Source of the DNA: an uncultured Brachyspira sp.
GTDB lineage: Bacteria > Spirochaetota > Brachyspiria > Brachyspirales > Brachyspiraceae
Assembly (NCBI RefSeq): GCF_910588665.1
Contig: NZ_CAJUPR010000002.1
Coordinates: 128,031-192,030 of the forward strand
DNA: 64,000 bases
Direction: 5' to 3'
The notes under the pieces are model-generated. The model was not told the origin of the DNA, made no database searches, and saw only the letters and a program-made list of their open reading frames with translations. The position numbers and the translations under genes were made by a program. Each line of letters opens with the position of its first letter. Within the stretch, counting starts at the first letter, position 1. Positions 38,542 through 46,753 of the stretch are shown here, piece by piece.

Positions 38542-40389
38542 TTAACTAACTTTGAAAAAAGTCATAAGTTCTTCCAAATGATTAGCCTGATCCAAAAGAG
38601 ATTTGGAAGCTGCAGTTGCCTGCTCCACTAAAGCAGCATTCTGCTGAGTTATACTATCCATTTTTGAAACGGCAATATTAACCTGATCAACTCCAGATTC
38701 CTGTTCTACTGCGGTATGACTTATATCGCTCATTATTTTTGAAGTTTCCAATATTTTTGTTTCTATATCAGAAAAAATTTCCTGAGAATGTCTTGCCATT
38801 TCTGCAGATTTATTAATTTTTTCATAAATATTTTCTATTAATAAAGTAATATCCTTAGCCGAAGCCTGAGAGTTCTGCGCAAGATTTCTTACCTCGCTTG
38901 CAACAACAGCAAAACCTCTGCCCTGTTCTCCAGCACGCGCCGCCTCCACCGAAGCATTTAAAGCAAGTATATTAGTCTGAAAAGCTATATTTTCTATGAC
39001 TTTAGTAATATCTCTTATTTTAGCGCTTGCCTCATAAACCTCTGATATCATTTTAGCAGTATCGGCTATAACGCTTCCGCCTTCAACTACTGCATTTCTG
39101 GATTCTATCATTACATTATTTCCGTTAATAGAGTTCTGAGCTGAAGACTTTATAGTAGATGCCATCTCTTCCATAGAGCTTGCAGTCTCTTCCAAACTTG
39201 AAGCCTGATATTCCGTTCTCTGCGCCAAATCCAAACTTCCTTTATTAAGCTCCGAAGCTGCATTTGCTATTTCCTTTGAAGCATTAATTACATCTGAAAT
39301 TACTTCAACAAATCTGTATCTCATAATATCAAATGAATGCGAAAGCTTTCCTATTTCATCATTTCTATTTTTAAACTGTGAAGAAAAAACAAAGTTTCCG
39401 TCAGCCATTTGAGAAGCTTCCTGCACTATATATTTTATAGGCTTTATAGTTCTTCCTATAAGGAACCTGATAACAATAAATGATATTACAATTCCAGCTA
39501 TTCCCAATATTACACCTATAATAATCATTTTTTTGCTTTCAGCATACAGCAGATCATGAGTAATTCCAGCCATCATATACCAAGGATGATCTTTCATTCT
39601 TTTAAAAAATGCTGTTCTTGTTATTCCTTCATGCGCATATGTGAACAATCCCGAATCCTGTCCCGAATGTCTGGCTAAAGATTCATTTGCCGTAATACCA
39701 ACAATTTCATCAACATTATGATAAACCACTTGCAAATCATCATTTAATGCAAATATTGATTTTAATTCTGATAAAGAATTATCAGAATCCTGCAGAGTTT
39801 GATTTATTATTTGGGACCAATTTACAAAAGCTATAAAACAGCCTACTAATTCGCTATCCAAGTTATAAATCGAGTGAATGATAGGAAGAACATATCCGTT
39901 ATTTAATTCTGATTTATATATTGTGTCGCCTGCCGCATGATCATATCCAGAATCTATAAATTTTTTCCATAACTTAGGATATACAGCTTTAATATCAGTA
40001 CCTGCATTCTTTATATCGCCATTATATGATCCTATAATTATTCCGTTTATATCAATTAAATCTAATGAAACTATATAATCATTATTGTCAAATAGATGAG
40101 TCATAGCTTTTACAGCCTCATCTTTTACAGCATCGCTTCTAGTCTGAACATACTCTATTATCCGAGGTATTCTTGAATAAGCATCCATAATTACTAATTG
40201 ATCATTTATTATTGTATCAAGCAGGCTTGAATATCCATTAACCGATGTTGCAAAACCTGAATAAACCGCATTATTTATGGCTTTACTTGATATATTTATA
40301 AAAACTGATATTATAGCAAATGACATAACAATAATAACCATATTCACTATCAGCGGAATTTTGACAACTATACTGCTAACCCTTTTCAT
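38542..40389 (-). CDS. Methyl-accepting chemotaxis protein, paralogue
   Basis: A 615-residue chemoreceptor with a helix at about 10-32, a periplasmic Cache-like sensor, a second helix near 283-305 (IIGVILGIAGIVISFIVIRF), HAMP and the signalling domain with VIENIAFQTNILALNASVEA. It closely matches the 614-residue receptor at 7.8 kb in layout and in the SLEETASSMEEMASTIKSS segment, while the sensors differ, suggesting duplication and sensor divergence. It lies next to the toxin remnant at the end of the phage cluster. Confidence 0.92.
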   Translation of the reverse strand: MKRVSSIVVKIPLIVNMVIIVMSFAIISVFINISSKAINNAVYSGFATSVNGYSSLLDTIINDQLVIMDAYSRIPRIIEYVQTRSDAVKDEAVKAMTHLFDNNDYIVSLDLIDINGIIIGSYNGDIKNAGTDIKAVYPKLWKKFIDSGYDHAAGDTIYKSELNNGYVLPIIHSIYNLDSELVGCFIAFVNWSQIINQTLQDSDNSLSELKSIFALNDDLQVVYHNVDEIVGITANESLARHSGQDSGLFTYAHEGITRTAFFKRMKDHPWYMMAGITHDLLYAESKKMIIIGVILGIAGIVISFIVIRFLIGRTIKPIKYIVQEASQMADGNFVFSSQFKNRNDEIGKLSHSFDIMRYRFVEVISDVINASKEIANAASELNKGSLDLAQRTEYQASSLEETASSMEEMASTIKSSAQNSINGNNVMIESRNAVVEGGSVIADTAKMISEVYEASAKIRDITKVIENIAFQTNILALNASVEAARAGEQGRGFAVVASEVRNLAQNSQASAKDITLLIENIYEKINKSAEMARHSQEIFSDIETKILETSKIMSDISHTAVEQESGVDQVNIAVSKMDSITQQNAALVEQATAASKSLLDQANHLEELMTFFKVS

Positions 40390-40640
40390 AAAAAACTCCT
40401 GTATTATATAAAATATTATTAAATAATATAAAATTAAAATATAAAAAAATCAATCCCTTAAATGATAATTATTGCTAATAACTATAAATTATTTATAAAT
40501 AATAAATATTTTTGCTGAAATATTTATTTAATTTATGCTTTTTAGAACTATAGAATAAAATTAAATGATTATTTACTATATTTTTATTATTTTTTTGAAA
40601 AATTTTATATGTTTTGATTGGTTTATTAGAGTTTTTTTAA
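40390..40640. other. AT-rich spacer
   Basis: About 250 bp between the toxin remnant and the chemoreceptor start. No promoter, terminator or gene was convincingly seen. A rightward frame beginning at 40565 is hydrophobic low complexity without a ribosome-binding site. Confidence 0.4.
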
Positions 40641-40764
40641 TTAATTATTATAATGTCCATATAAAGAAATTATTATTACGGACTTTTTTATATCATCTAT
40701 TTTATATACTACTCTATTATATTTATTTATGCATCTTGAATAAAATTCATCATAGTATTTTAGC
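40641..40764 (-). pseudogene. C-terminal remnant of a Txe/YoeB-type toxin
   Basis: About 40 codons in the leftward direction read KYYDEFYSRCINKYNRVVYK then IDDIKKSVIIISLYGHYNN and a stop. This follows the C-terminal half of YoeB/Txe mRNA interferases, which have the pattern SRRIN-HRLVY-IDD-IIS-GHY. The Arg and final His-Tyr are kept; the internal His is Asn. The N-terminal half and the YefM antitoxin are absent: the reading frame enters from inside the upstream lipoprotein gene in a different frame. It is therefore a deletion stump fused to the edge of the lysis cassette, not an active toxin. Confidence 0.65.
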
Positions 40765-41001
40765 TTAATCATCAAACTTAAAATAATTGCTTGCCGCCTG
40801 AATATTATACCATTTCTGCCATTCATTAAGCTTTATTAAAGTTTTCTGATACTCTTTGAATAATTCCTTTTGAGTATTAATACTTCCTTCTTTAATAGTA
40901 TAAGGTTCGGGCGGAGCGGTTAAAGGAATAGTTATATATTTAACTGAAGCACAGGAAATAAGAGAGAAAATAAGGAATAATAAGAGCAGTATTTTTTTCA
41001 T
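40765..41001 (-). CDS. Small lipoprotein, candidate outer spanin (Rz1-like)
   Basis: A 78-residue protein with a lipobox LISC, so Cys17 is lipidated. The ~61-residue mature part has a Pro-rich segment (PLTAPPEPY) and a helical end (TQKELFKEYQKTLIKLNEWQ). It is the last gene of the phage lysis region, where small Pro-containing lipoproteins act as outer spanins that fuse inner and outer membranes at lysis. This role is inferred from size, lipobox and position; sequence similarity to Rz1 is not expected to be visible. Confidence 0.55.
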   Translation of the reverse strand: MKKILLLLFLIFSLISCASVKYITIPLTAPPEPYTIKEGSINTQKELFKEYQKTLIKLNEWQKWYNIQAASNYFKFDD

Positions 41002-41028
41002 TCTTTAATATCCTAACCGCTTATAAAA

Positions 41029-41403
41029 TCAATTAATTCTTTTTGGTACATTATCAAGCAGACCGCATTTCTCACACATTCCATAGTCAAGGATAAAATC
41101 TGCATCGTTTACTTTGCATATAACACATTTGCTTTTTAACAGTCTCTGTATTCCAGAGCCTTTTTTACCGCAGCTTCTAAATAAACAGGATATTTTTTTA
41201 AGTTTCTTTTTACTTCTATGCTTAAGAAATTTAAAATCTTTATGATATTTTTCCTGCAGTCCTTTTCTGCTAAGAGCCCTAAAATCTTTTATTAAATAGT
41301 CTTTAACATAAAATAATTCCTCAAGTCTTGAGTAAATATTTTTTAATTTCTCTAAAGTTTTTTTACTTGGAAAACCTTTTTTATTAACGCTGATTTTTTT
41401 CAT
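41029..41403 (-). CDS. Small basic protein with Cys4 zinc-ribbon-like motif
   Basis: A 124-residue Lys-rich protein. Near the C-terminus CVICKVNDADFILDYGMCEKC gives two CxxC pairs 14 residues apart, a zinc-ribbon-like layout, and an extra CLFRSC pair lies before it. The first half is a basic helical region. It sits between the two candidate spanin genes within the lysis cassette. It could bind nucleic acid, for example as a late-gene regulator, but no family was recognised. Confidence 0.55.
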   Translation of the reverse strand: MKKISVNKKGFPSKKTLEKLKNIYSRLEELFYVKDYLIKDFRALSRKGLQEKYHKDFKFLKHRSKKKLKKISCLFRSCGKKGSGIQRLLKSKCVICKVNDADFILDYGMCEKCGLLDNVPKRIN

Positions 41404-41465
41404 TCTTTTTTTTTCTTATACATTTAAAAAAGTCCTCATATAAAGCCTGTATTAATCAGATAAGG

Positions 41466-41801
41466 CTATTGTGAAGCCGTATTATAATCTCTTATAATAT
41501 TGTTTAATACTTTTATCTCATCAGAGTTTAATTTTCTGTCCTCCAATGTTTCTATTGCCTTACCGCTGCCTGTATATATTTCTTTTATTATTATCTGATC
41601 AGACTTAAAAGACAAATCTTTATAGAGTAAAGTATTGGCTGCCTCCAGCATTTTTATTTCATTATTCAATTTTTTTATTTCTCTGTTTTTACTCTTAATC
41701 ATTATGTTTATGCTTAATATATACAATGCTAAGGCAATTAAAACTAAACATAAATAAAAGTATTTTGATTTTAATATTTTTATTATAATTGAAGCGGTCA
41801 C
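41466..41801 (-). CDS. Membrane-anchored coiled-coil protein, candidate inner spanin
   Basis: A 111-residue protein with one N-terminal membrane helix (about 14-33, FYLCLVLIALALYILSINIM) followed by a coiled coil (KSKNREIKKLNNEIKMLEAA) and a short tail. This is the topology of Rz-type inner spanins. Its start overlaps the holin stop by 4 bp. The pairing with the lipoprotein at 40.8 kb is inferred from position and topology, not from sequence similarity. Confidence 0.55.
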   Translation of the reverse strand: MTASIIIKILKSKYFYLCLVLIALALYILSINIMIKSKNREIKKLNNEIKMLEAANTLLYKDLSFKSDQIIIKEIYTGSGKAIETLEDRKLNSDEIKVLNNIIRDYNTASQ

Positions 41802-42040
41802 TTTTGCTCTTCCTCTTTTCTGCCTTTTATTATTTTAAGGAAAGCCATTAAATCGCTTCCTATACTTACAGAATTAAGTCCGAGTAAAACAATTACAACG
41901 GCTACAGCCTCATCTTTAGTTATAATTCTGTCTTTTATAATCAAATTAATTACAATCCATACGCAGCCTATAATAAAAGTTACAATGCTTGTATAAATAG
42001 ATAATTTTTTATTGGCATGATGTTTATCTATAAAGCTCAT
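41798..42040 (-). CDS. Holin-like protein with two membrane helices
   Basis: An 80-residue protein with two hydrophobic helices (about 16-34, TSIVTFIIGCVWIVINLII, and 45-66, AVAVVIVLLGLNSVSIGSDL) and a charged C-terminus (KGRKEEEQK), the typical holin form. It lies between a coiled-coil/TM protein and a spanin-like protein, with gaps of 5 bp and a 4-bp overlap, as in phage lysis cassettes. VSH-1 also encodes a holin, so this could be its counterpart. Confidence 0.7.
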   Translation of the reverse strand: MSFIDKHHANKKLSIYTSIVTFIIGCVWIVINLIIKDRIITKDEAVAVVIVLLGLNSVSIGSDLMAFLKIIKGRKEEEQK

Positions 42041-42045
42041 AATTT

Positions 42046-42450
42046 TTACTTCCCTATAAACTCAATAATTTTTTCAAATACAATATATCCTCCTTCTGCA
42101 AGTCCTACTGCAAGGGCAATAATCATAGGCTTATTTTTCAGAATATCAGTCCGAGAGGAAATATCCTTATTTTTTACTTCTTCTTTTTTAGCGGCAGTGT
42201 ATAAAAAGTTTTGAGGCAGTCCTTTATTTACCATATCTTTAATTTCTTTTATATCCGCCTTCATTTCTTTTATATCATTTTCTATTCTGTCAAGCCGCAT
42301 GTCTGTTTCCTTCCGATGTACTTTATCATCAGCTACATAAGAGCTTATCTTTTCTACCTCCGTTAATAATCCGTTTCCTGTACGGCTGCCCGATTTATTA
42401 AGTCCTACTTTCTGTGCTGTAATAAGCAATAATTCTTCTTCAAAGTTCAT
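42046..42450 (-). CDS. Coiled-coil protein with C-terminal membrane helix (XhlA-like layout)
   Basis: A 134-residue protein: an N-terminal ~35-residue head, a coiled coil (RLDRIENDIKEMKADIKEIK) and a C-terminal hydrophobic helix (PMIIALAVGLAEGGYIVFE). This matches the layout of XhlA, a membrane-associated partner of the holin XhlB, which is suggestive because a two-helix holin follows directly. The start codon adjoins the hairpin-repeat block and has only a weak ribosome-binding site. Confidence 0.55.
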   Translation of the reverse strand: MNFEEELLLITAQKVGLNKSGSRTGNGLLTEVEKISSYVADDKVHRKETDMRLDRIENDIKEMKADIKEIKDMVNKGLPQNFLYTAAKKEEVKNKDISSRTDILKNKPMIIALAVGLAEGGYIVFEKIIEFIGK

Positions 42451-42453
42451 ACT

Positions 42454-42671
42454 ATTGCTATGCTCGTACTCGCCTAATAGTAAACAGTAAACTTGTTTAC
42501 TGTTTAGCTCGTACTCGCTCCTCCTTTATTGCTATGCTCGCCTTCGCTTATAATTATTTTACAAACAAGTTTGTAAAATGCTTCGGCTCGCTCCTCCTTT
42601 ATTGATATATCCGTACTCGGCTTTTAATAAACAGTAAATAAATTTACTGTTTGCCTCGTACCCGCTTTTTA
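42454..42671. repeat. Three tandem ~73-bp units, each with a perfect palindrome
   Basis: Units at about 42454-42527, 42528-42600 and 42601-42671 share the layout ATTG-TATG-CTCG, a central hairpin and CTCG-CTCCTCCTTT. The hairpins are perfect: AAACAGTAAAC/GTTTACTGTTT, TTTTACAAAC/GTTTGTAAAA and AAACAGTAAAT/ATTTACTGTTT, each with a 2-bp centre. Units 1 and 3 share a related hairpin, while unit 2 carries a different stem; compensating changes keep pairing. The block is more GC-rich than its surroundings and fills the entire gap between two lysis genes. On the minus strand the flanks of the first two contain AAAGGAGGAG, a strong Shine-Dalgarno-like string. Confidence 0.85.
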
Positions 42672-43220
42672 TTATGCAGTCTCTATCTCTTTAATAGTCA
42701 ATATAAAGTTTTCTATGCCGTATTTTTCAAAAAGTAAAAACAAATCATTAACACATCTTATGCTGTCCCCTATAGTGCCTGTACCTCCATTAGAATAGCC
42801 TAATAATATGCAGCCTTCAGTGTCCTGAGGGTAATTGCCTATATGCATTAATATTCTTCTTTTGTTATGATTTTTGATTTTATCCGACATAACCCATACG
42901 GCTATATTTTTTCCTTGAGTTCCATCTTTAATTTTATCAGGATGCCTGTTTTTATTCCAATAATGATAAATATCTGATAATGACCCGTTTGTTCTTGAAG
43001 ATGTCCATCTTAAATAATAATCTCCTGCTGATATTCTTTTATCTTTTCCGCTTTCAGATGTACTCTCTCCTTCATTTTCTAATGTATAGCAGTTAAAAAT
43101 ATTCTCTCCCTTCTCATCAAATATCTTTAATCCGCCTATAGTAGAGCCTTCTATCTTGGATTTATTAGGTTTCCTTATATTTTTATATTCTTTTTCTCTG
43201 GTTAGTATTATTTTAAGCAT
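42672..43220 (-). CDS. DUF5675 protein, candidate endolysin
   Basis: A 182-residue protein matching the phage-associated DUF5675 pattern: GSTIGGLKIFDEKGE, then CYTLENEGEST, RISAGDYYLRW and the core RILMHIGNYPQDTEGCILLG with H126 and C137. The order of His and Cys recalls L,D-transpeptidase active sites, a tentative comparison. It lies between the tail fibre and holin genes, where endolysins usually are, and no other peptidoglycan-cleaving enzyme is encoded in the cluster. VSH-1 has a lysin in the corresponding place. A wall-cleaving role is inferred, not shown. Confidence 0.65.
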   Translation of the reverse strand: MLKIILTREKEYKNIRKPNKSKIEGSTIGGLKIFDEKGENIFNCYTLENEGESTSESGKDKRISAGDYYLRWTSSRTNGSLSDIYHYWNKNRHPDKIKDGTQGKNIAVWVMSDKIKNHNKRRILMHIGNYPQDTEGCILLGYSNGGTGTIGDSIRCVNDLFLLFEKYGIENFILTIKEIETA

Positions 43221-43239
43221 AATATTATCAAGCTCCTTT

Positions 43240-45753
43240 TTATGCTATTCTTTCCCATACTCTTATTAATCTGTTTTTTACTCTGGTTTCTTTATCAGAA
43301 GTTTTTCCGCTTCTTTTATTATCAAAATTAAATCCGTCTCTGTCTGACATTCTAATTGTGCTGGACGGTGCTGCAAAAATATCATTCACATCTTTATAAG
43401 GGTAAGCAAATACTCCGTCAGTAGGGATAAATGAATCATTTCCCTGACCTGCGAGTCCCCATACATTGCCTTGTACTCTTTTCATAGCATAATCTTGAAT
43501 ACCGTTTTCTCTTTCTTCTTCAGATAATGAGCCTTCTGTTCTGAAATATACGCTTTCATTATTATATTTTAATTTCCAAGTGCCGCCGTATAGATTCTCC
43601 GGACTTTTAGAATTCTCAAAACTGCCGTCATCTTCAGCAAATTGTATATACTGAGAGCCTATAGGCATTATTTTATTTAAGATTATGGAGTCTATTGCAT
43701 CCTGAACATTATCAGCAGGCTTTTTTATAGGTTCTAAATATGCATTTTTATCAGGCGTAAGATTGAAGGTAAATACATCGCCCGCTTGTATGATGCTTCC
43801 GTCCTGATATGCCAAATATAAAATATATATATTATCTGTAAATAGTTTTACTGCGAATTTAACTGCTTTTTTGCAGCTTGAAGTAATTTCTAAAGTATTT
43901 TTTAAATCTGTTTTTTCATTATCAATTAAATCAAAATAATTATTCATATCCAAATCAGAATAAAATATTAATTGATTGATAAGTCCATCATAAGCGCTGT
44001 AAACACCCGTATATTTAGCAGTATTATTATACTGAACAAGTTTTATACTTTTTAAAAAAGGATCATTTTCTGTTATATAATTTATATAAATATCTGAAGT
44101 ATGCAATACTCTGTTTCTGATATTCAATTTAATATCTGAGACTTGAATATTAAGTTCATTATAACTTCTTATTTTAAGATGTATAAAGCCGTTTATAAAA
44201 ATAAAGCAAAACTCAAAATTATTGTTTTTATGTATATTTATTTCATTTTCATAAGATGAATATTCATCTGTAAAATTAAAAAACTGAGATAACAGAGAAA
44301 TCATACCGAAAAAATTTGAGGAGTTTAAATTATTTATGCTTTTTATGATAATATCAGCTTCCGAAGATTTTATAATATTAAAATTTTCTAAAACTCCGCT
44401 TAACAAATAGCTTCCGTCTTCCTGTTTAAAAATAGATGCATTATAATCACAGGTTCCATCAGATAAAACAAGACTGTACGAATGAATACATGATTTAAAT
44501 CTTGGAAAATCATAGCCTGTAATATATTCTAAATTACTTTTGCTGCTGTCAAAAATTATATTAAAAGCTTTTGAAGAGTCTCCATCACCTGTGCTTAATA
44601 AAGTGCATTTATTTCTGTCAGTATTCCAATCTGAAGATGTAAAATCTTCATTCACTTTATATAATTTATTATTATAGATAATTAAATCATCAGTATAGTA
44701 ATAGGCATTTTGTATATATTCTTTATTAGTACCGCCATTAACAGAAATAGTATTGCCCGATAAATTAATATTATTTCCAGATATTAAATTATTCTGCTTA
44801 TCATTCTTTAATTTTTCTACTGCTTTTTGAACCGTATTTGTATTGCAGCCGAAGCCTGAATTATTATCATCATAAAAAGTATTATCCGCTTTTATAAGAT
44901 TGTCTATTTTGCTTTGAATATTATTCCAAACTGGATTTTCAATATCTTCAAGAACTATATATAATATATCATCTTTTATTATTATCTGATTTTTATATAT
45001 TTTATCTATAGAATCAAACCAAAAAATAATATTATCTAAAGGCTTTAATAAACCGCTTAAATTAATTATATTTTCATAAGTAAAATCCCTCTGAGCCATA
45101 AAAAAATTATTATTATATTCTATTAAATCAAAGGCTTTATATTGAGCATTCAATTCTAATTTTCTAAATGGAGTTATTAAACTGCAGTTTGCTTTTAAAT
45201 AATAATCAGTTTTATCTCCTGTGAAATCTTTAAAAACTCTGTAAAGACAGCCTTTATATTTTATAATATCATTGATTTTATAATATGCATCTTCATAATA
45301 ATTTTTAATAGGATAATTAGTATCTAATGAATTTAATTTTTCTGCAATACTGTCAAACATAAATGCAGAAAATACAGAACTGCAGGTTGTTATTTTATAT
45401 TTAAAATTTTTATTTAAATCTCTCAGAGGAAAAAATATTATGCTTTTGAAATTAATATCATTTTTTATTAAATATATTTCATTGTCTTTAATTTCTTTAG
45501 TCTGTAAATCTTTTAACTCTTCCAAAAGATTAGGATATACTTTAATATCATCAATTAAAAACTCCATGTATTCTAAAGCTCCGTCAACGGCATATCCTAT
45601 ATCGGCACAGAATAATCTCTGATTTTCAAAAACTTTTACCTGCACATTATCAGTATTAAGCTCTAATTCGCCTATCCTTTCAAGAAGTTCAAAAGTATTG
45701 CCGCTTATATTATATTGAAAAGGAGACTGTATATTATTTTCATTAAGTTTCAT
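43240..45753 (-). CDS. Tail fibre protein
   Basis: An 837-residue protein. The N-terminal ~200 residues contain repeated fibre-like segments such as YYKINDIIKYKGCLYRVFKD and FDLIEYNNNFFMAQRDF; similar sequence recurs around residue 360 (DDLIIYNNKLYKVNEDF). The C-terminal ~150 residues have the phage fibre-tip pattern GSQYIQF, NLYGGTWKL, VYFRTEGSL, then KNRLIRVWERIA at the end, typical of receptor-binding fibres. It is the largest protein of the cluster. Hvp101 of VSH-1 may be its counterpart; at ~95 kDa the size is near but not equal. Confidence 0.8.
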   Translation of the reverse strand: MKLNENNIQSPFQYNISGNTFELLERIGELELNTDNVQVKVFENQRLFCADIGYAVDGALEYMEFLIDDIKVYPNLLEELKDLQTKEIKDNEIYLIKNDINFKSIIFFPLRDLNKNFKYKITTCSSVFSAFMFDSIAEKLNSLDTNYPIKNYYEDAYYKINDIIKYKGCLYRVFKDFTGDKTDYYLKANCSLITPFRKLELNAQYKAFDLIEYNNNFFMAQRDFTYENIINLSGLLKPLDNIIFWFDSIDKIYKNQIIIKDDILYIVLEDIENPVWNNIQSKIDNLIKADNTFYDDNNSGFGCNTNTVQKAVEKLKNDKQNNLISGNNINLSGNTISVNGGTNKEYIQNAYYYTDDLIIYNNKLYKVNEDFTSSDWNTDRNKCTLLSTGDGDSSKAFNIIFDSSKSNLEYITGYDFPRFKSCIHSYSLVLSDGTCDYNASIFKQEDGSYLLSGVLENFNIIKSSEADIIIKSINNLNSSNFFGMISLLSQFFNFTDEYSSYENEINIHKNNNFEFCFIFINGFIHLKIRSYNELNIQVSDIKLNIRNRVLHTSDIYINYITENDPFLKSIKLVQYNNTAKYTGVYSAYDGLINQLIFYSDLDMNNYFDLIDNEKTDLKNTLEITSSCKKAVKFAVKLFTDNIYILYLAYQDGSIIQAGDVFTFNLTPDKNAYLEPIKKPADNVQDAIDSIILNKIMPIGSQYIQFAEDDGSFENSKSPENLYGGTWKLKYNNESVYFRTEGSLSEEERENGIQDYAMKRVQGNVWGLAGQGNDSFIPTDGVFAYPYKDVNDIFAAPSSTIRMSDRDGFNFDNKRSGKTSDKETRVKNRLIRVWERIA

Positions 45754-45836
45754 TATATAATATTCCTTATATAATTTTTATTAATCTGATATAAATAAAT
45801 ATTTAATAATTAAAAGATTTTTTATTTAGAAATAAA

Positions 45837-46712
45837 TTATTTGTATTTTACTAAAAAATATAATACTGCTGTTATGGTATTTTCAGAATTATTTTTCATG
45901 CCCAGAATAGGCTTGCTTCCAAGTATAGGAAACCATTTTATATTAGGAATACCCGCATTAGCATTTGTATAGATTATTTCAAATTCTCCTCCGTAATAAT
46001 GGTAAGAAGTTCTGCTTCCGAACCAGCCTATAAAAGGAGCTTTATCATTTATTGTCTGATAAAGTCCGAAAGAAGAAAGACTTAATAAAGCATTTGTATT
46101 TCCGCTTACATAGGCTGATACCTGCAGATATTCTAAATTGTCGTGCCAGTTTAATTCCCATTGATTAGTACCCGAACCAGATTTTATAATAGTTTCTTTT
46201 AGTATAAAAGCAGAATTATTCTGCAATTCATTAATCATATTATTAATCTCCTCTATATATGAGGGAACGCCTGAAGTTCTTTCAAACATATCATTTAATA
46301 CACCGCTTGTAATAGCAGTAGTAAGAAATCGTCCTATTACTATTTTTAATTTTTTACCTGCATATATGCTATTTAAAAAATATGTGCCTCTAAGTCCGTC
46401 TTTATTAAACCAAAATATTTCTCCTTCTTTAGGCATATATTTATCATTTCCTATTTCGCCTATTATATTCTTCAAATCGGCTATTTTAATATTATTATCA
46501 TAAATTTCAAATATGCAGTCATTAAGAAAAGAAAGCGAATTAGTTAAAAGTCCTGTAGATACTGCAATATAATTGGAATTTTCAAAAGGCTCAAGCGGTA
46601 TTTCAAAATATAAATTCTCCGCTATCTGCAATGCATTTTCATCTTTAAAAGGGTTATAGGTATTTGAAAGTCCGAAATAATTTAATATAGTTCCTTTAGC
46701 AGATGAAATCAT
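45837..46712 (-). CDS. Tail-associated protein of unknown function
   Basis: A 291-residue protein. It begins MISSAKGTILNYFGLSNTYN and has a predicted beta-rich C-terminal part with aromatic clusters (YHYYGGEFEIIY). A coiled segment near 155-170 (YIEEINNMINELQNN) resembles the trimerising helices of fibre-adaptor proteins. It lies between the frameshift gene and the fibre gene, so it may link the fibre to the tail tip. No family was recognised; its ~33 kDa size would fit a VSH-1 Hvp32-type protein, a guess from names only. Confidence 0.6.
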   Translation of the reverse strand: MISSAKGTILNYFGLSNTYNPFKDENALQIAENLYFEIPLEPFENSNYIAVSTGLLTNSLSFLNDCIFEIYDNNIKIADLKNIIGEIGNDKYMPKEGEIFWFNKDGLRGTYFLNSIYAGKKLKIVIGRFLTTAITSGVLNDMFERTSGVPSYIEEINNMINELQNNSAFILKETIIKSGSGTNQWELNWHDNLEYLQVSAYVSGNTNALLSLSSFGLYQTINDKAPFIGWFGSRTSYHYYGGEFEIIYTNANAGIPNIKWFPILGSKPILGMKNNSENTITAVLYFLVKYK

Positions 46713-46753
46713 AATATTTTCTCCGAAGTTTATAAAATTATAATAATAAAATA

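Noticed and set aside
40565..40768. 67-codon frame on the plus strand near the toxin remnant
   Set aside because: Hydrophobic low complexity, no ribosome-binding site, overlaps the leftward toxin remnant.
42454..42671. CRISPR array
   Set aside because: Only three units, palindromic centres that vary and no spacers; layout is that of hairpin repeats.
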